In this document: piece after piece, positions 15,292-24,673 of the stretch
How positions within the stretch are numbered: the first letter of the stretch is position 1
Layout of the letters: each line of letters begins with the position of its first letter
DNA from: Candidatus Saccharimonadota bacterium
GTDB lineage: Bacteria > Patescibacteriota > Saccharimonadia > Saccharimonadales > Saccharimonadaceae
Reading direction: 5' to 3'
Assembly: GCA_017545585.1 (NCBI GenBank)
Contig: JAFWMK010000001.1
Location: 1 to 47,329, forward strand
DNA: 47,329 nucleotides
Notes under the pieces: model-generated
The model's input: the letters and a program-made list of their open reading frames with translations, nothing else
Databases searched by the model: none
Told to the model about the DNA's origin: nothing
Translations under genes and position numbers: made by a program

Positions 15292-15821
15292 TCCGGGTAC
15301 TCCAATTTAACATCTCCACCTAATCGCTCTTCCGAAATGCTTTTATATTGAGTAGCCATATCATCCATACCGTAATATTCCGCCGCAGACCACACCGCCA
15401 TTGCCGACGAAGCATCACCAAGAATCTTATCAACTTCTATCAACCCATTTACAATTTCTTCACCCATTACCATTTCTATATCTTGCACCATTAATTCATC
15501 ATAATAGTCATTCATAAGATACGCTTTCGTTTTTTCATCTTGGGCTTCGTCGATATATTTTTGATATAAGTTTAGTCTGCTTGTATTGTCTAACCCGTTC
15601 TCTAATATCGAATTTACAATCTCTCTTCTAGCATCTTCATAAGCATCATATGCAACATTAATCGGTCCGGGTTCAACATTTTCCACATTTCTCGGCACAC
15701 TCTTCACCACCACAATCGCAATCACCAGCCCCACAATCAAAGCCCCCAACACACCAAGAATAATCAGCCACAACCGATTATTATTACTAGCAGTTTTCTT
15801 TTCTGCCGACTCCACTTCCAT
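15288..15821 (-). CDS. Single-pass membrane protein coupled to the giant exported protein
   Basis: This 177-aa protein has a short cytoplasmic head, one membrane helix (about residues 17-42) and an acidic, helix-rich extracellular domain with many Glu, Asp and Tyr residues. There are no cysteines and no known motif. ATG 15821 is 6 nt after TAAAAT (15828-15833, TGG extension): leaderless. Because its stop overlaps the start of the 1068-aa gene, the two probably work together, perhaps for export or anchoring. Confidence 0.6.
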   Translation of the reverse strand: MEVESAEKKTASNNNRLWLIILGVLGALIVGLVIAIVVVKSVPRNVENVEPGPINVAYDAYEDARREIVNSILENGLDNTSRLNLYQKYIDEAQDEKTKAYLMNDYYDELMVQDIEMVMGEEIVNGLIEVDKILGDASSAMAVWSAAEYYGMDDMATQYKSISEERLGGDVKLEYPE

Positions 15822-15859
15822 ACCCCCATTTTACCACAACCATGATTATCTTCGCAAGT

Positions 15860-17092
15860 TTATTTTATTAAATTTAGTCTATCTCGCAACCATCCATCTG
15901 CCGGACCAGCTGTCATCAAAATCACAAGATATCCATCATCTCGATACTTCAAAATCGCGTCAAAAAGCTCATCATCAAGTCCTGCCGCCTCCGCCACTTC
16001 CGCGTTATCAAGCTGATTAATAAAATCAATCGGCTGCAAAATCGGCAAATTCGGATCTTCCCGCGTAAGATAAGTCGGCAACCAAAAAACCTTTTCCGCC
16101 CCCACAAACGCATCATAGTAGAGGTCCAAAACTTCATGCTGCCGAGTATTTTGATGCGGCTGATATACTACCACCACGCCTTTAAGCCCATCAATTTCCA
16201 TTTGGTCCAAAGCCACATCCATGGTTGCTTTGATTTCTTCTGGATGATGTGCATAATCCGTATAAATTCCATCGGAAAGTTTTTCAAATCTCCTTCCCAC
16301 GCCCGGAAATTCATTCAAAACATTCACTACCGCATCATCAGAAATTTCCAACCCCTCATTTTTTGCAATCTCCTTCACTGCTTCAAAAGCTAATCCAGCA
16401 TCATATCTTCTTGCCTCGCCCGCTAATTTAAAATCAAAAGACTTCGCTTCAATAATTACCTTCTTACTCTGCGATTTAAATTGCTCAAACGCTTCTTTGT
16501 ATTCCTCCGGTGTTTTATAAATATCCGGATGATCATAACTCACGCTTGTAATCACGCTAAGCCATGGATGGAACTTGAGAAAATTCCGATCATATTCATC
16601 CGCCTCATAGATAAAATATTTATCTTCCTCAGAATACGAACCCGACGGCGCAAACCCCAACGTCGAACCAACAATATAAGCCACCGGAAGCCCCAACTTA
16701 ATACACGCCCAAATAATCATCGACGTAGTCGTAGTTTTTCCATGCGTTCCTGCTACCGCCACCATCTTAAGCCCCAGCTTCTCCACAAGAAATTCGGTCA
16801 AATTATCACGTTTGGAAATTCTAATTCCTGCCGCACGAGCTACCACAAGTTCTGGTGCATCAGGAGGAAGCGCCGAAGTATGCACAAACCATTCCACTCC
16901 TTCAGAAATCTTAGATTTAAGAAACTCTCCGTCTTGTTCGCCAATAGAAACTTCAATCCCAGCTTTCACAAGTTCATCAAAAATCGCCCCTTTACTGAGA
17001 TCCGAACCACATACGTCTAGACCAGCTTTCTTAGCCATCAAAGCTAGTGGTCCCATTCCCGTTCCAGATATCCCCGAAATATATATTTTCAT
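15860..17092 (-). CDS. murC: UDP-N-acetylmuramate--L-alanine ligase (MurC-type)
   Basis: This 410-aa Mur ligase has the N-terminal Rossmann motif ISGISGTGMGPLALMA, SALPPDAPEL, the ATP loop VAGTHGKTTTTSMI, YEADEYDRNFLKF, VSYDHPDIY and YTDYAHHPEEI. These fit MurC, or its relative Mpl, which adds tripeptide to UDP-MurNAc; length is nearer MurC. It would add L-Ala in peptidoglycan precursor synthesis, and murB is also in this window (37461). Its start overlaps the tsaE stop by 4 nt. Confidence 0.85.
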   Translation of the reverse strand: MKIYISGISGTGMGPLALMAKKAGLDVCGSDLSKGAIFDELVKAGIEVSIGEQDGEFLKSKISEGVEWFVHTSALPPDAPELVVARAAGIRISKRDNLTEFLVEKLGLKMVAVAGTHGKTTTTSMIIWACIKLGLPVAYIVGSTLGFAPSGSYSEEDKYFIYEADEYDRNFLKFHPWLSVITSVSYDHPDIYKTPEEYKEAFEQFKSQSKKVIIEAKSFDFKLAGEARRYDAGLAFEAVKEIAKNEGLEISDDAVVNVLNEFPGVGRRFEKLSDGIYTDYAHHPEEIKATMDVALDQMEIDGLKGVVVVYQPHQNTRQHEVLDLYYDAFVGAEKVFWLPTYLTREDPNLPILQPIDFINQLDNAEVAEAAGLDDELFDAILKYRDDGYLVILMTAGPADGWLRDRLNLIK

Positions 17093-17493
17093 TTTAGAAC
17101 CTCCAATTCACGACTTCCATCGTCATTATATTTTATATTTATTATTGTATGATTTTCTGGCAAAACATCCTTCACCGAATCCGACCACTCTATCACTACG
17201 ATATTTTTAGGATTTGCTAGATTTTCCACCAAGTCTTCACTTAAAAGACCCGGATCATTCAAACGATAAAAATCATAATGGACCAAAGTCCGCCCATCCG
17301 GCAAAGCATACGCCTTCGAAATCGTAAAACTCGGACTTGTCACTGGTTCTTTTATACCCAAACCTTCCGCCAAGCCTCGCACAAAAGTAGTCTTTCCTAC
17401 CCCCACATCACCGATCAGCTCAATGACACCACTAACCTTATCGGCCATCGCTTTACCAGCATCCAACATCTCTTGTTCTGAATTGATTTTCAT
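17089..17493 (-). CDS. tsaE: tRNA t6A biosynthesis ATPase TsaE
   Basis: This 134-aa protein has the P-loop IELIGDVGVGKTTFVRGLAEGLG (residues 24-46), SPSFTISKAY and HYDFYRLND, then VVIEWSDSVKD. These are the standard TsaE motifs. TsaE supports the TsaBD complex in making threonylcarbamoyladenosine at tRNA position 37. It is divergent from tsaB with only 18 bp between start codons, so both promoters share one palindromic AT-rich box. Confidence 0.95.
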   Translation of the reverse strand: MKINSEQEMLDAGKAMADKVSGVIELIGDVGVGKTTFVRGLAEGLGIKEPVTSPSFTISKAYALPDGRTLVHYDFYRLNDPGLLSEDLVENLANPKNIVVIEWSDSVKDVLPENHTIINIKYNDDGSRELEVLK

Positions 17494-17511
17494 TATATAA
17501 TATATTATACC
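17494..17511. promoter_or_regulatory. 18-bp bidirectional promoter core between tsaE and tsaB
   Basis: The spacer, ATATAATATATTATACC, is nearly palindromic and carries TATAAT-type -10 boxes on both strands. Any -35 must lie in the opposite gene's coding sequence; for tsaB a TTGTTC sits 17 nt upstream of TATAAT. Both mRNAs would be leaderless or nearly so. Confidence 0.6.
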
Positions 17512-17820
17512 ATGAAACTATATTTGGATACATCTACTGATACCGCAATTCTCAAATTAGACGACAAAACCTACGAGCAAAATTTTGAATCGCATATGGC
17601 CGAAAAACTATTGACTTTCATTCATAAAAAATTAGAAGAAAACCACCGAGATTGGCACGATATCACCGAAATTGAATTCAACAGAGGTCCCGGCTCTTTT
17701 ACCGGCCTTCGCATCGGTGCCACCATTATAAACACTCTTATTCACGAATTAAACCTAAACCAACCGCCAATTATTCCTGAGTATGGTCGCGGCGCGCATA
17801 TCTCCAAACCGCGGAAATAA
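17512..17820 (+). CDS. tsaB: TsaB-like protein, N-terminal domain only
   Basis: This 102-aa protein starts MKLYLDTSTDTAILKLDD, carries LLTFIHKKLEEN and the family signature NRGPGSFTGLRIGA. This is the first ASKHA half of TsaB; bacterial TsaB is usually about 220 aa, so the C-terminal half is missing. TsaB scaffolds TsaD and TsaE in t6A synthesis, and the N-terminal domain is the conserved interaction part, so the short form may function. Its last 50 bp overlap, antisense, the 3' end of the fibro-slime gene. Confidence 0.8.
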   Translation: MKLYLDTSTDTAILKLDDKTYEQNFESHMAEKLLTFIHKKLEENHRDWHDITEIEFNRGPGSFTGLRIGATIINTLIHELNLNQPPIIPEYGRGAHISKPRK

Positions 17821-18877
17821 TCACCATCGTCACTACGACAAGCACACCCAGTATCGACGCTTGCACTACCACGGATGTCAAAATCATCCGACTCCTATCT
17901 GGGATATACGTTACACTCTCACCTAGCGGCGCCGTATGCGCAGATTCTTCTGGGCTATACGCTATTGTCGCAGTATCATCATCTATTTTGTCAGACGATG
18001 CCAAAGTCGTATCTTTGACATTTAGTAGCGCGTTATTTAGCCTCAAATTAAATACCGACTCCAAGCTATCTCTATTTGCATGAAAAATCCTTACCACAAT
18101 ATTTTCGCCATTTTTTAGTTTAATTCCAGAATATGCAAACCCCTCATCTCCAACCGCCGCATAAACCTCTCCGTCTTTTCGAACTTCAAACTGCCCAGCC
18201 GTTGTCGAATGTATCCCACCCATATCTAGTACAATTCTGTCATTAATATACACCCAAGTATCATCATCCGCCAAAATCAAAAATTCCTCTTTTCCTTCAC
18301 CCATGATTTTTAAAGGCAAATTAAGATTCATCGTAAACAAATGCTTACTTCCATCCCCACCCAAAGGACAAAAATTATCATTTTCATAATAAAAACTCGC
18401 TGCATCTGCATCGTAACGAAGACCAAAAGTAGTTGCAACTGTTTTACTCTTACCTTCTATAGCCTTAAACCATCTATCAAAGTTCTCCCCCTTCACTCCG
18501 CGGTTAGGCAGAAGTTTCCCACCACGCGCTACTGGTAAATGGTCCTGACTTAGAGTCGGCTCGATTATTTCTTTTTCCAAAGCCTGATGAAAATATCCAC
18601 ATTCATTCCATCCAAATTGTCGAGCCTCTACCAAATTACTCACATTTGCATCATACAAATTTGCACATTCATCCGCTGTCTGATCGTAATAGGTCACCGG
18701 TACCGAAACTATCGATTCATTTTTTACTTCAGCACTCGCAAGAATCGCATCTACGTGATTTCGATTCATTTCCGCATTCAAATCACCCATCGTATTAGAG
18801 AAAAATACCATCGTCACTACTACCGCCGCAACAGCTAACAAAAGCACCCCACCAGTGACAACTACTCTCCTCTTCAT
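17771..18877 (-). CDS. Fibro-slime domain membrane protein
   Basis: This 368-aa protein has a signal anchor (about residues 5-25), an extracellular domain and a C-terminal membrane helix (about 337-360) with an RRDHTQE tail. NFDRWFKAIEGKSK, LRYDADAASFYYENDNFCPL, FLILADDDTWVYINDRIVLD, MGGIHSTTAGQFEV and VVRIFHANRDSLESVFNLRL follow the order of the fibro-slime (PA14-like) domain known from Dictyostelium and bacterial surface proteins, where it probably binds sugars. An adhesin role towards a host cell is inferred. The ATG at 18877 follows TATAAT (18884-18889) by 6 nt; two upstream in-frame ATGs overlap the promoter and were rejected. Confidence 0.75.
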   Translation of the reverse strand: MKRRVVVTGGVLLLAVAAVVVTMVFFSNTMGDLNAEMNRNHVDAILASAEVKNESIVSVPVTYYDQTADECANLYDANVSNLVEARQFGWNECGYFHQALEKEIIEPTLSQDHLPVARGGKLLPNRGVKGENFDRWFKAIEGKSKTVATTFGLRYDADAASFYYENDNFCPLGGDGSKHLFTMNLNLPLKIMGEGKEEFLILADDDTWVYINDRIVLDMGGIHSTTAGQFEVRKDGEVYAAVGDEGFAYSGIKLKNGENIVVRIFHANRDSLESVFNLRLNNALLNVKDTTLASSDKIDDDTATIAYSPEESAHTAPLGESVTYIPDRSRMILTSVVVQASILGVLVVVTMVIISAVWRYARRDHTQE

Positions 18878-18895
18878 AAGCATATTATAGCACAA

Positions 18896-19480
18896 CTATT
18901 TTATTATTTCATCGATAATGCCGTATTTTTTGGCTTCTTCCGCACTCATCCAATTGTCCCGATCCATATCTTTCTCCACCTGCGCCAGTGATTTTCCGGT
19001 ATTTTTTGAAAAAATCTCCGCCAAGCGTTTTTTGAGAAATACTCCCTCACGAAGCATGATTTCCTGATCAGTAATTTTACCTTCTGTACCAGAAGATGGC
19101 TGATGAATCATAATTCTCGCATTTGGGAGGCAGTATCTTTTACCTTTCGCCCCGGATGACAAAAGCATCGCTCCCATACTCGCCTGAAGACCAATTCCAA
19201 TTGTCTCTACATCCGGTTCAATATAATTCATCGTATCAATAATCGCGAGTCCATCATACACGCTCCCACCAGGAGAATTAATATAAAGTTTGATTGGCTT
19301 TTTTGGATCTTCGTGCGCAAGATACAAAAGTTGCGCCACTACAAGATTTGCTGTGTGAGAGTTTACATCCTCACCCAAAAATACAATCCGATCATTTAAA
19401 AGCCTCGAATAAATATCATATGCTCTCTCACCTTTACTAGTCTCTTCTACTACCGTCGGTACCAAATAATTTTTTGTCAT
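18896..19480 (-). CDS. clpP: ATP-dependent Clp protease proteolytic subunit
   Basis: This 194-aa protein carries [33 protein letters not shown] (catalytic S101), [11 protein letters not shown] (H126) and [16 protein letters not shown] (Asp near 175): a complete Ser-His-Asp triad. It forms the 14-subunit chamber fed by the ClpC ATPase, whose gene ends 3 bp upstream. A good SD (AAAGGAG) precedes ATG 19480, consistent with translation from the clpC-clpP mRNA. Confidence 0.97.
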   Translation of the reverse strand: MTKNYLVPTVVEETSKGERAYDIYSRLLNDRIVFLGEDVNSHTANLVVAQLLYLAHEDPKKPIKLYINSPGGSVYDGLAIIDTMNYIEPDVETIGIGLQASMGAMLLSSGAKGKRYCLPNARIMIHQPSSGTEGKITDQEIMLREGVFLKKRLAEIFSKNTGKSLAQVEKDMDRDNWMSAEEAKKYGIIDEIIK

Positions 19481-19483
19481 ATT

Positions 19484-21955
19484 TTACTCCTTTACTAATT
19501 TTAATTGGTTTCTAATTAATTTCAAAGTTGGAATATCGCCTTTTTTTAACTTTTCAGCAATAATCTCTTCCGAAAGCAGCGACTCCACTTGATCTTCAAT
19601 ACATCGTCTAAGCGGCCTTGCTCCATTCTTTGGGTCATAACCTTTAGAAATCAAGTAATTTTTTGCTTTATCATCTATTTTGAGTCCAATACCCTTCGTC
19701 GCCAAGCGCTTCTTCAAATCAGAAATCAAATTATCAAAAATCTTTTCCACGTCTTTACGTGTCAAAGCGTGAAATACCAAAATCGAATCCAGTCGATTGA
19801 TTAGCTCCGGACGCATTACTTTTTTCAGCGCTTTCATAGCGTAAGATTTGTTTTCTTCATATTCTTCCTGAAGAGCTTTTTTGTCTTTCGCACCCTTTGC
19901 CGTAAAACCAAGTTCACTCTCTCGATACATCTCATTAGATCCAAGATTGGATGTCAGAATCACAATCGTATTATTAAATTTAATTTTGTTACCCTGCCCA
20001 TCCGTCAACACTCCATCTTCCAAAATTTGCAGTAACATATTAAAAACGTCTGGATGAGCTTTTTCAATTTCATCAAATAATACTACCGAATATGGCTTAC
20101 GCCGCACCGCTTCAGTTAATTTACCACCGTCTTCATAACCAATATATCCTGCCGGCGCACCCACCAACCTTGATACGTTGTGCTTCTCGCCAAATTCGCT
20201 CATATCAATCTTAACCAAAGCATTTTCCCCACCAAATACTTCTCTAGCGATCACTCTAGCAAGTTCCGTCTTACCCACACCAGTCGGTCCCATAAAGATA
20301 AAGGATCCAATTGGCCGTCTCGAATCTGCAATTCCAGAACGTCCCCGTCTAATCGCCTTGGCTACCGCCGCCACCGCTTCGTCTTGCCCCACGATTGATT
20401 CTTTGATATGCAACTCAAGATCGAGCAACATTTTCATTTCCGAACCATGCACTTTTGATACTGGAATCCCAGTCTTAAGAGACACCGCCGTAGCCAGATT
20501 TTCTTCTGTAAGTGTCGGCGCCTTATCCAGCTTCTTACCGTTAGCTTTTTCAATCTTCTTTATCTCGCTTTCCAATCTAGCTAGTTCAGTCTTAAGCATT
20601 GCGGCCTTTTCATAATCTTCTGCATCTGCCGCTTCAGTAATTTTTTCTTCCAATCCCGCTTTCTGAATTTTTAATTTTTTGTATTTACTACCACCTTTTT
20701 TGTCTGCCGAAACTTTGCAAATCGCCGAAGCTTCATCAATAATATCAATTACTTTATCTGGCATAAATCTATCATTGATATATCTCTGCCCCATCACAAT
20801 CGCGGTTTCCAAAATTTCATCCGGAATCACCACTCCGTGATGCTTTTCATAATGCTTCTTAATTCCTTTTAAAATTCTAAAAGTAATCGTCGGCGAAGGT
20901 TCTTCTACCATTACAGTCTGAAAACGTCGAGAAAGCGCCTTGTCTTTTTCAATCGTCTTTCTATATTCATCAAGAGTCGTTGCCCCAATCAAATGTAAAG
21001 AATTTCGAGCCAGTGCCGGCTTCAAAATGTTTGCCGCATCCATACCTCCTTCCGAGTTACCCGCTCCACACAAAAGATGTATCTCGTCAATGAAAAGTAA
21101 AATCGAATCATCCGCCACCGCTTCATCAATAATACCCTTAATTCTCTCTTCAAACTCGCCTCGGAACTTCGTTCCTGCCACCACCGACGATAAATCTACC
21201 TGGTAAATTTTTTTACCAATCAAATTTCCTGGCACGTTCTGCTCTGCTACTCTCGTAGCAAGACCTTCCACAATCGCCGTCTTACCTACACCGGCCTCAC
21301 CAATCAAAACCGGATTAGATTTAGTCCGGCGAGAAAGCACTGTTACTACTCTTTCAATTTCATTTTCCCGGCCAATCACGGTATCGAGTTTACCTGCCTT
21401 AGCCTCCTCAGTCAAATCTTTTCCATAACGAGAGAGAAATTTTAGATTAGAACCTTTCACATATTTAGCTTTTTCGGCTTTTTTCTTTTCGTCTTCGGTT
21501 TGCTTTTCTACCAAAGTCTCTATATCGCTCATCAATTTTTCAATATCTACATTTCTATCAGTCAAAATCAACGCTGCCCTAGAATTCGGTTGCGACAAAA
21601 GACTATATAATATATGTTCTGTCCCAATCACCGACAAACCTTCTTCGTTTACAAAATTTTGCGCCATTCGAAGCGTCAAAACCACTGCCTCAGATAGAGA
21701 CATCATTGCCATATCCGACCCAGGGACTTCCACCGCTACTTTATTAAGCGACTTTTCAATCTCGTCCAAGGTTACACCTTCGTGCCGAAGCATTTCAGCC
21801 CCCGTAGAAGTGTCAATCGAAAGTATCCCAAGAAGAAGATGCTCCGTCCCCATATATCCGTTATTATATCTTTTGCTATAAAAATCCGCCTTCTGAATCG
21901 CAAACTTAGCGTTTTCAGATAAATGACTCATTATTTCACTAAATTCTGCTTGCAT
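19484..21955 (-). CDS. clpC: ATP-dependent Clp protease ATPase subunit ClpC
   Basis: This 823-aa protein has a double Clp N-domain (residues ~10-150), AAA1 with [10 protein letters not shown], a UVR-like motif ([19 protein letters not shown]), AAA2 with [15 protein letters not shown], and the C-terminal D2-small domain. It unfolds substrates for ClpP. The gene is under a CIRCE-overlapped promoter, so heat-shock control by HrcA is likely (hrcA not in the window). The ATG is 9 nt after TATAAT. Co-transcription with clpP is supported by the 3-bp gap. Confidence 0.97.
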   Translation of the reverse strand: MQAEFSEIMSHLSENAKFAIQKADFYSKRYNNGYMGTEHLLLGILSIDTSTGAEMLRHEGVTLDEIEKSLNKVAVEVPGSDMAMMSLSEAVVLTLRMAQNFVNEEGLSVIGTEHILYSLLSQPNSRAALILTDRNVDIEKLMSDIETLVEKQTEDEKKKAEKAKYVKGSNLKFLSRYGKDLTEEAKAGKLDTVIGRENEIERVVTVLSRRTKSNPVLIGEAGVGKTAIVEGLATRVAEQNVPGNLIGKKIYQVDLSSVVAGTKFRGEFEERIKGIIDEAVADDSILLFIDEIHLLCGAGNSEGGMDAANILKPALARNSLHLIGATTLDEYRKTIEKDKALSRRFQTVMVEEPSPTITFRILKGIKKHYEKHHGVVIPDEILETAIVMGQRYINDRFMPDKVIDIIDEASAICKVSADKKGGSKYKKLKIQKAGLEEKITEAADAEDYEKAAMLKTELARLESEIKKIEKANGKKLDKAPTLTEENLATAVSLKTGIPVSKVHGSEMKMLLDLELHIKESIVGQDEAVAAVAKAIRRGRSGIADSRRPIGSFIFMGPTGVGKTELARVIAREVFGGENALVKIDMSEFGEKHNVSRLVGAPAGYIGYEDGGKLTEAVRRKPYSVVLFDEIEKAHPDVFNMLLQILEDGVLTDGQGNKIKFNNTIVILTSNLGSNEMYRESELGFTAKGAKDKKALQEEYEENKSYAMKALKKVMRPELINRLDSILVFHALTRKDVEKIFDNLISDLKKRLATKGIGLKIDDKAKNYLISKGYDPKNGARPLRRCIEDQVESLLSEEIIAEKLKKGDIPTLKLIRNQLKLVKE

Positions 21956-21964
21956 AGTAAGATT

Positions 21965-21993
21965 ATTATATCAAGCTGGCACTCCTATGTCAA
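21965..21993 (-). promoter_or_regulatory. clpC promoter
   Basis: On minus, TTGACA (21988-21993), 17 nt, TATAAT (21965-21970): perfect consensus. The -35 lies within the 9-nt centre of the CIRCE element. Confidence 0.9.
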
Positions 21994-22002
21994 GAGTGCT
22001 AA
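21976..22002. promoter_or_regulatory. CIRCE element (HrcA operator)
   Basis: TTAGCACTC, 9 nt, GAGTGCCAG on minus (21994-22002 / 21976-21984). This matches the CIRCE consensus TTAGCACTC-N9-GAGTGCTAA except at two terminal positions. Binding of HrcA here would occlude the -35 box. Confidence 0.93.
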
Positions 22003-22009
22003 TCACTTC

Positions 22010-22843
22010 CTATTTAGTATTACAAACTACATCGTTTGCGTGTACCCAACCTTCTACCGTACCGCCATCTAGATATTCACCTTCAACTCGAGCCGCTCGC
22101 ATCACTCCACCTTTTTCAATATAAGATTCAAATGGATCTGTAATCATGTATTCCTGATCAGTCGGACCAAAATCATGTGAATTTACATATTCTACGATTT
22201 CTTTAAGCATTGAAGGCGACAAAACGTATTTAGACACCGATGCAAGTCCAGTCACTTGTTCAGGCGAAGGCTTCTCTGTGATTTTTACTACTTTTTCGTC
22301 TTCAATCGTAAGAGCACCACCATTCAGGAGCGCCTCATACGGATGATCAATTGCACAAAGCGCAGATTCATCTTCGCTCTTTACTGACTCAATCAAAGCT
22401 TCTGCCGAAGACTTACCTCCTGGATTCCAAATAAAATCATCACCCATAAACACCAAAACTGGTTCATTAATGCTATATTCTTCTACCACTAACGCCACCG
22501 GCACTGCTGTACCATATTTAGAAGACGGGTCCTGTGCTACATAATGAATCGTCACATCATCTGGCAAAGTCTTGGCTTTTTCTAATTTATCTTCTTTGCC
22601 GCGTTCACGAAGATACAAATTAAGCGCCAAATTATCTTGATAAAAAGCTCTTACCTGGCAAGGTTCAACATTAGATACCACCATATAGATATCTTTTACA
22701 CCAGCCTTAATCAGCTCCTGCACTGAATAATCTACCAAAGGTCGATTTCCTACCGGAAGCATCGACTTCTCGATAATCTTAGTAATTGGTAATCTCCGGG
22801 TACCCCATCCCGCCACCGGAATAATCGCTTTCGAAATTTTCAT
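22010..22843 (-). CDS. galU: UTP--glucose-1-phosphate uridylyltransferase
   Basis: This 277-aa nucleotidyltransferase starts KAIIPVAGWGTRRLPITKII with EKSMLPVGNRPLVDYSVQEL, the sugar-nucleotide signature (GalU has GLGTRFLPATKA...KEMLP). VFMGDDFIW is the metal-binding DD region, and FGPTDQEYMITDPFESYI follows. It makes UDP-glucose for cell-surface glycans. ATG 22843 is 9 nt after TATAAT (22853-22858). The substrate call rests on overall GalU resemblance; the GTR motif carries an unusual W (GWGTRR). Confidence 0.88.
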   Translation of the reverse strand: MKISKAIIPVAGWGTRRLPITKIIEKSMLPVGNRPLVDYSVQELIKAGVKDIYMVVSNVEPCQVRAFYQDNLALNLYLRERGKEDKLEKAKTLPDDVTIHYVAQDPSSKYGTAVPVALVVEEYSINEPVLVFMGDDFIWNPGGKSSAEALIESVKSEDESALCAIDHPYEALLNGGALTIEDEKVVKITEKPSPEQVTGLASVSKYVLSPSMLKEIVEYVNSHDFGPTDQEYMITDPFESYIEKGGVMRAARVEGEYLDGGTVEGWVHANDVVCNTK

Positions 22844-22866
22844 AATACCAATATTATATCACGATT

Positions 22867-24615
22867 TTAGAAGTTTTCAATGAAATCCATCTTGTGACGT
22901 ACATAAAATCTATTAGCTACATAAGCCACTACAAACACTGCCACCGCCACGATTATCAAAGTCCTTACCGCGTCAAAGTTCGCTTCACCATTATCGGTCG
23001 CCGCGTCGTTCGCACCCACACTAGACTCTTTCGAAATCGCACCAGATCTTGGACGATACATTAATCCAGTAGCTGTAGTATTTCCAGCCACATCCACGAT
23101 CGCAAATCTCTTTGTGCCATCTTCATTTTGGTTTACCGAAATGATACCAGAAGCCTCACCATCAGACCATGCAATCGTAAACGCGTGTTCACCGATGGAT
23201 AGCGCCTGAGCAAATGCATTTGAAAGCACTACCGAAGTTGGGCCACTATTTCCTACCGTGAAATATTCACTTGGTACTTCCTGGGAATCAATCGTAAGCC
23301 CTTTAAAATTACCTTGTTCAGCCACACTTCTAAGGATTACTCTTTCACCAGCACCAAACACTTCTCCAGAGTTTAGAACAGTATAAACCCTAGACCACAC
23401 CGCTTTGATCTTTAAGTTCAGACTTCCATCAATTCCCACAATAATTTCATCACCAACCTTAGCAAGCATATCTTCTTTGTCTTCAAATCTCCAACCCATA
23501 AATTTGTAACCATCTTTTGTTGGTTCTTTTTCTGGCACAATAAAAGTACAAGTTCCTACTGTAGTTTGGCATTTTTGTGGCTCCGGAATGTTAGAAGCAT
23601 CTTCTGCTACGTATTCCAAAGTAAACACCGTTACTGGATTCCAATTCGCCACCAAGATAGTGGTAGTCTCAGTTACACTAATCGTAGCACCCGGACCTAC
23701 TGATTCTGTACCTTTTTGCCAATCCAAGAATTCAAAGTCTTTCCGTGTTGGCATCACATCCGATACTACGAACGTACAACCACCATTTGCGCTTTTGCAA
23801 GTCAAAGCTTCCGGCGCACCAGTGCCACCATTTGCTTCATAGATCAAAGTATAAGTCCGAATTTCCGCCCACACCGCTTTAAGCTTCAAAGTCTCCGTAG
23901 CGGAATAACTTCTAACCGAGCTACCCGGAACATATGTAACATTCTCATCACCTTCTTTTTGCCAACCCTTAAATTCATAACCTTCCCTAGTCGGAACCAC
24001 GTCGGAAACCGTAAAATCACAAGTTGGAAGGTATGATTCACAAGATTGTGCCGCCGGCACACCTTTACCGCCATTCCCCTCATATAGTAGCGCATAACTT
24101 TTTAGCACTGCAAAATAAGCAACCAACTTCATTTCCGTTTTTTCACTAGTCAAAGTAATTTTATCACCAGCCTTGTAATATTCATTTGTATCTGCATCTT
24201 TCCAAGCAATAAAATCGCCATCACCAGTCGGTACTGAATCTTTCACAGTAAACACATATTCAGTTTCTTCACCGGTATAAGAATCCGCATCAAACAAATT
24301 TTCTACTTCCGTCGTCTCACCAGTTTCTTCATCTTCGGTTTCAGCTACAGTATAATATTTTATTGCATAATCATAAGTAGTCGGAGCAGTCGGAGGGACC
24401 GTTCCTGTGTCGCCTTCTCCTTCGGTCTCTTCAGTCCCGTTAGTAGTTTCGTCACCAGGTTCTTCACCAGTGGAAAGCCCCACACCACCAGTATCCGCCG
24501 GATTCGTGGTGTCATTCGCACTAGAAACCCCTTGGAACACAAAAACCCCCGCTATTACCAATATTGCACCTGAAATGGATAGAATTCTACCCAATATCCC
24601 CTTTTCTTTATTCAT
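22867..24615 (-). CDS. Surface protein with InlB/Listeria-Bacteroides-type repeats
   Basis: This 582-aa protein has a signal peptide (about residues 8-32), a Thr/Glu-rich stretch, then four or five copies of a ~70-residue repeat of the form YTLIYEANGG(T)GAP ... CTF.V.D..PTR.(Y)EF.GW (for example around 170-250, 250-325, 330-405). This is the InlB B-repeat / Flg_new type beta-grasp repeat. Each copy has a Cys pair. A C-terminal helix (about 550-572) anchors it. It is probably an adhesin. Its promoter shares a palindromic spacer with the surface gene at 2018. An AAGG sequence, the best SD candidate, sits some 14 nt before the ATG. Confidence 0.8.
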   Translation of the reverse strand: MNKEKGILGRILSISGAILVIAGVFVFQGVSSANDTTNPADTGGVGLSTGEEPGDETTNGTEETEGEGDTGTVPPTAPTTYDYAIKYYTVAETEDEETGETTEVENLFDADSYTGEETEYVFTVKDSVPTGDGDFIAWKDADTNEYYKAGDKITLTSEKTEMKLVAYFAVLKSYALLYEGNGGKGVPAAQSCESYLPTCDFTVSDVVPTREGYEFKGWQKEGDENVTYVPGSSVRSYSATETLKLKAVWAEIRTYTLIYEANGGTGAPEALTCKSANGGCTFVVSDVMPTRKDFEFLDWQKGTESVGPGATISVTETTTILVANWNPVTVFTLEYVAEDASNIPEPQKCQTTVGTCTFIVPEKEPTKDGYKFMGWRFEDKEDMLAKVGDEIIVGIDGSLNLKIKAVWSRVYTVLNSGEVFGAGERVILRSVAEQGNFKGLTIDSQEVPSEYFTVGNSGPTSVVLSNAFAQALSIGEHAFTIAWSDGEASGIISVNQNEDGTKRFAIVDVAGNTTATGLMYRPRSGAISKESSVGANDAATDNGEANFDAVRTLIIVAVAVFVVAYVANRFYVRHKMDFIENF

Positions 24616-24642
24616 GTTCTATATGACCTTTCTTACTATCCA

Positions 24643-24671
24643 ATTATAGCTAAGCAAAATGCTTATGTCAA
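24643..24671 (-). promoter_or_regulatory. Consensus promoter with palindromic spacer (repeat surface protein)
   Basis: On minus, TTGACA (24666-24671), 17 nt, TATAAT (24643-24648). The spacer holds TAAGC-ATTTT-GCTTA (24651-24665). About 28 of 30 positions match the promoter at 2653-2681. Confidence 0.88.
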
Positions 24672-24673
24672 TA

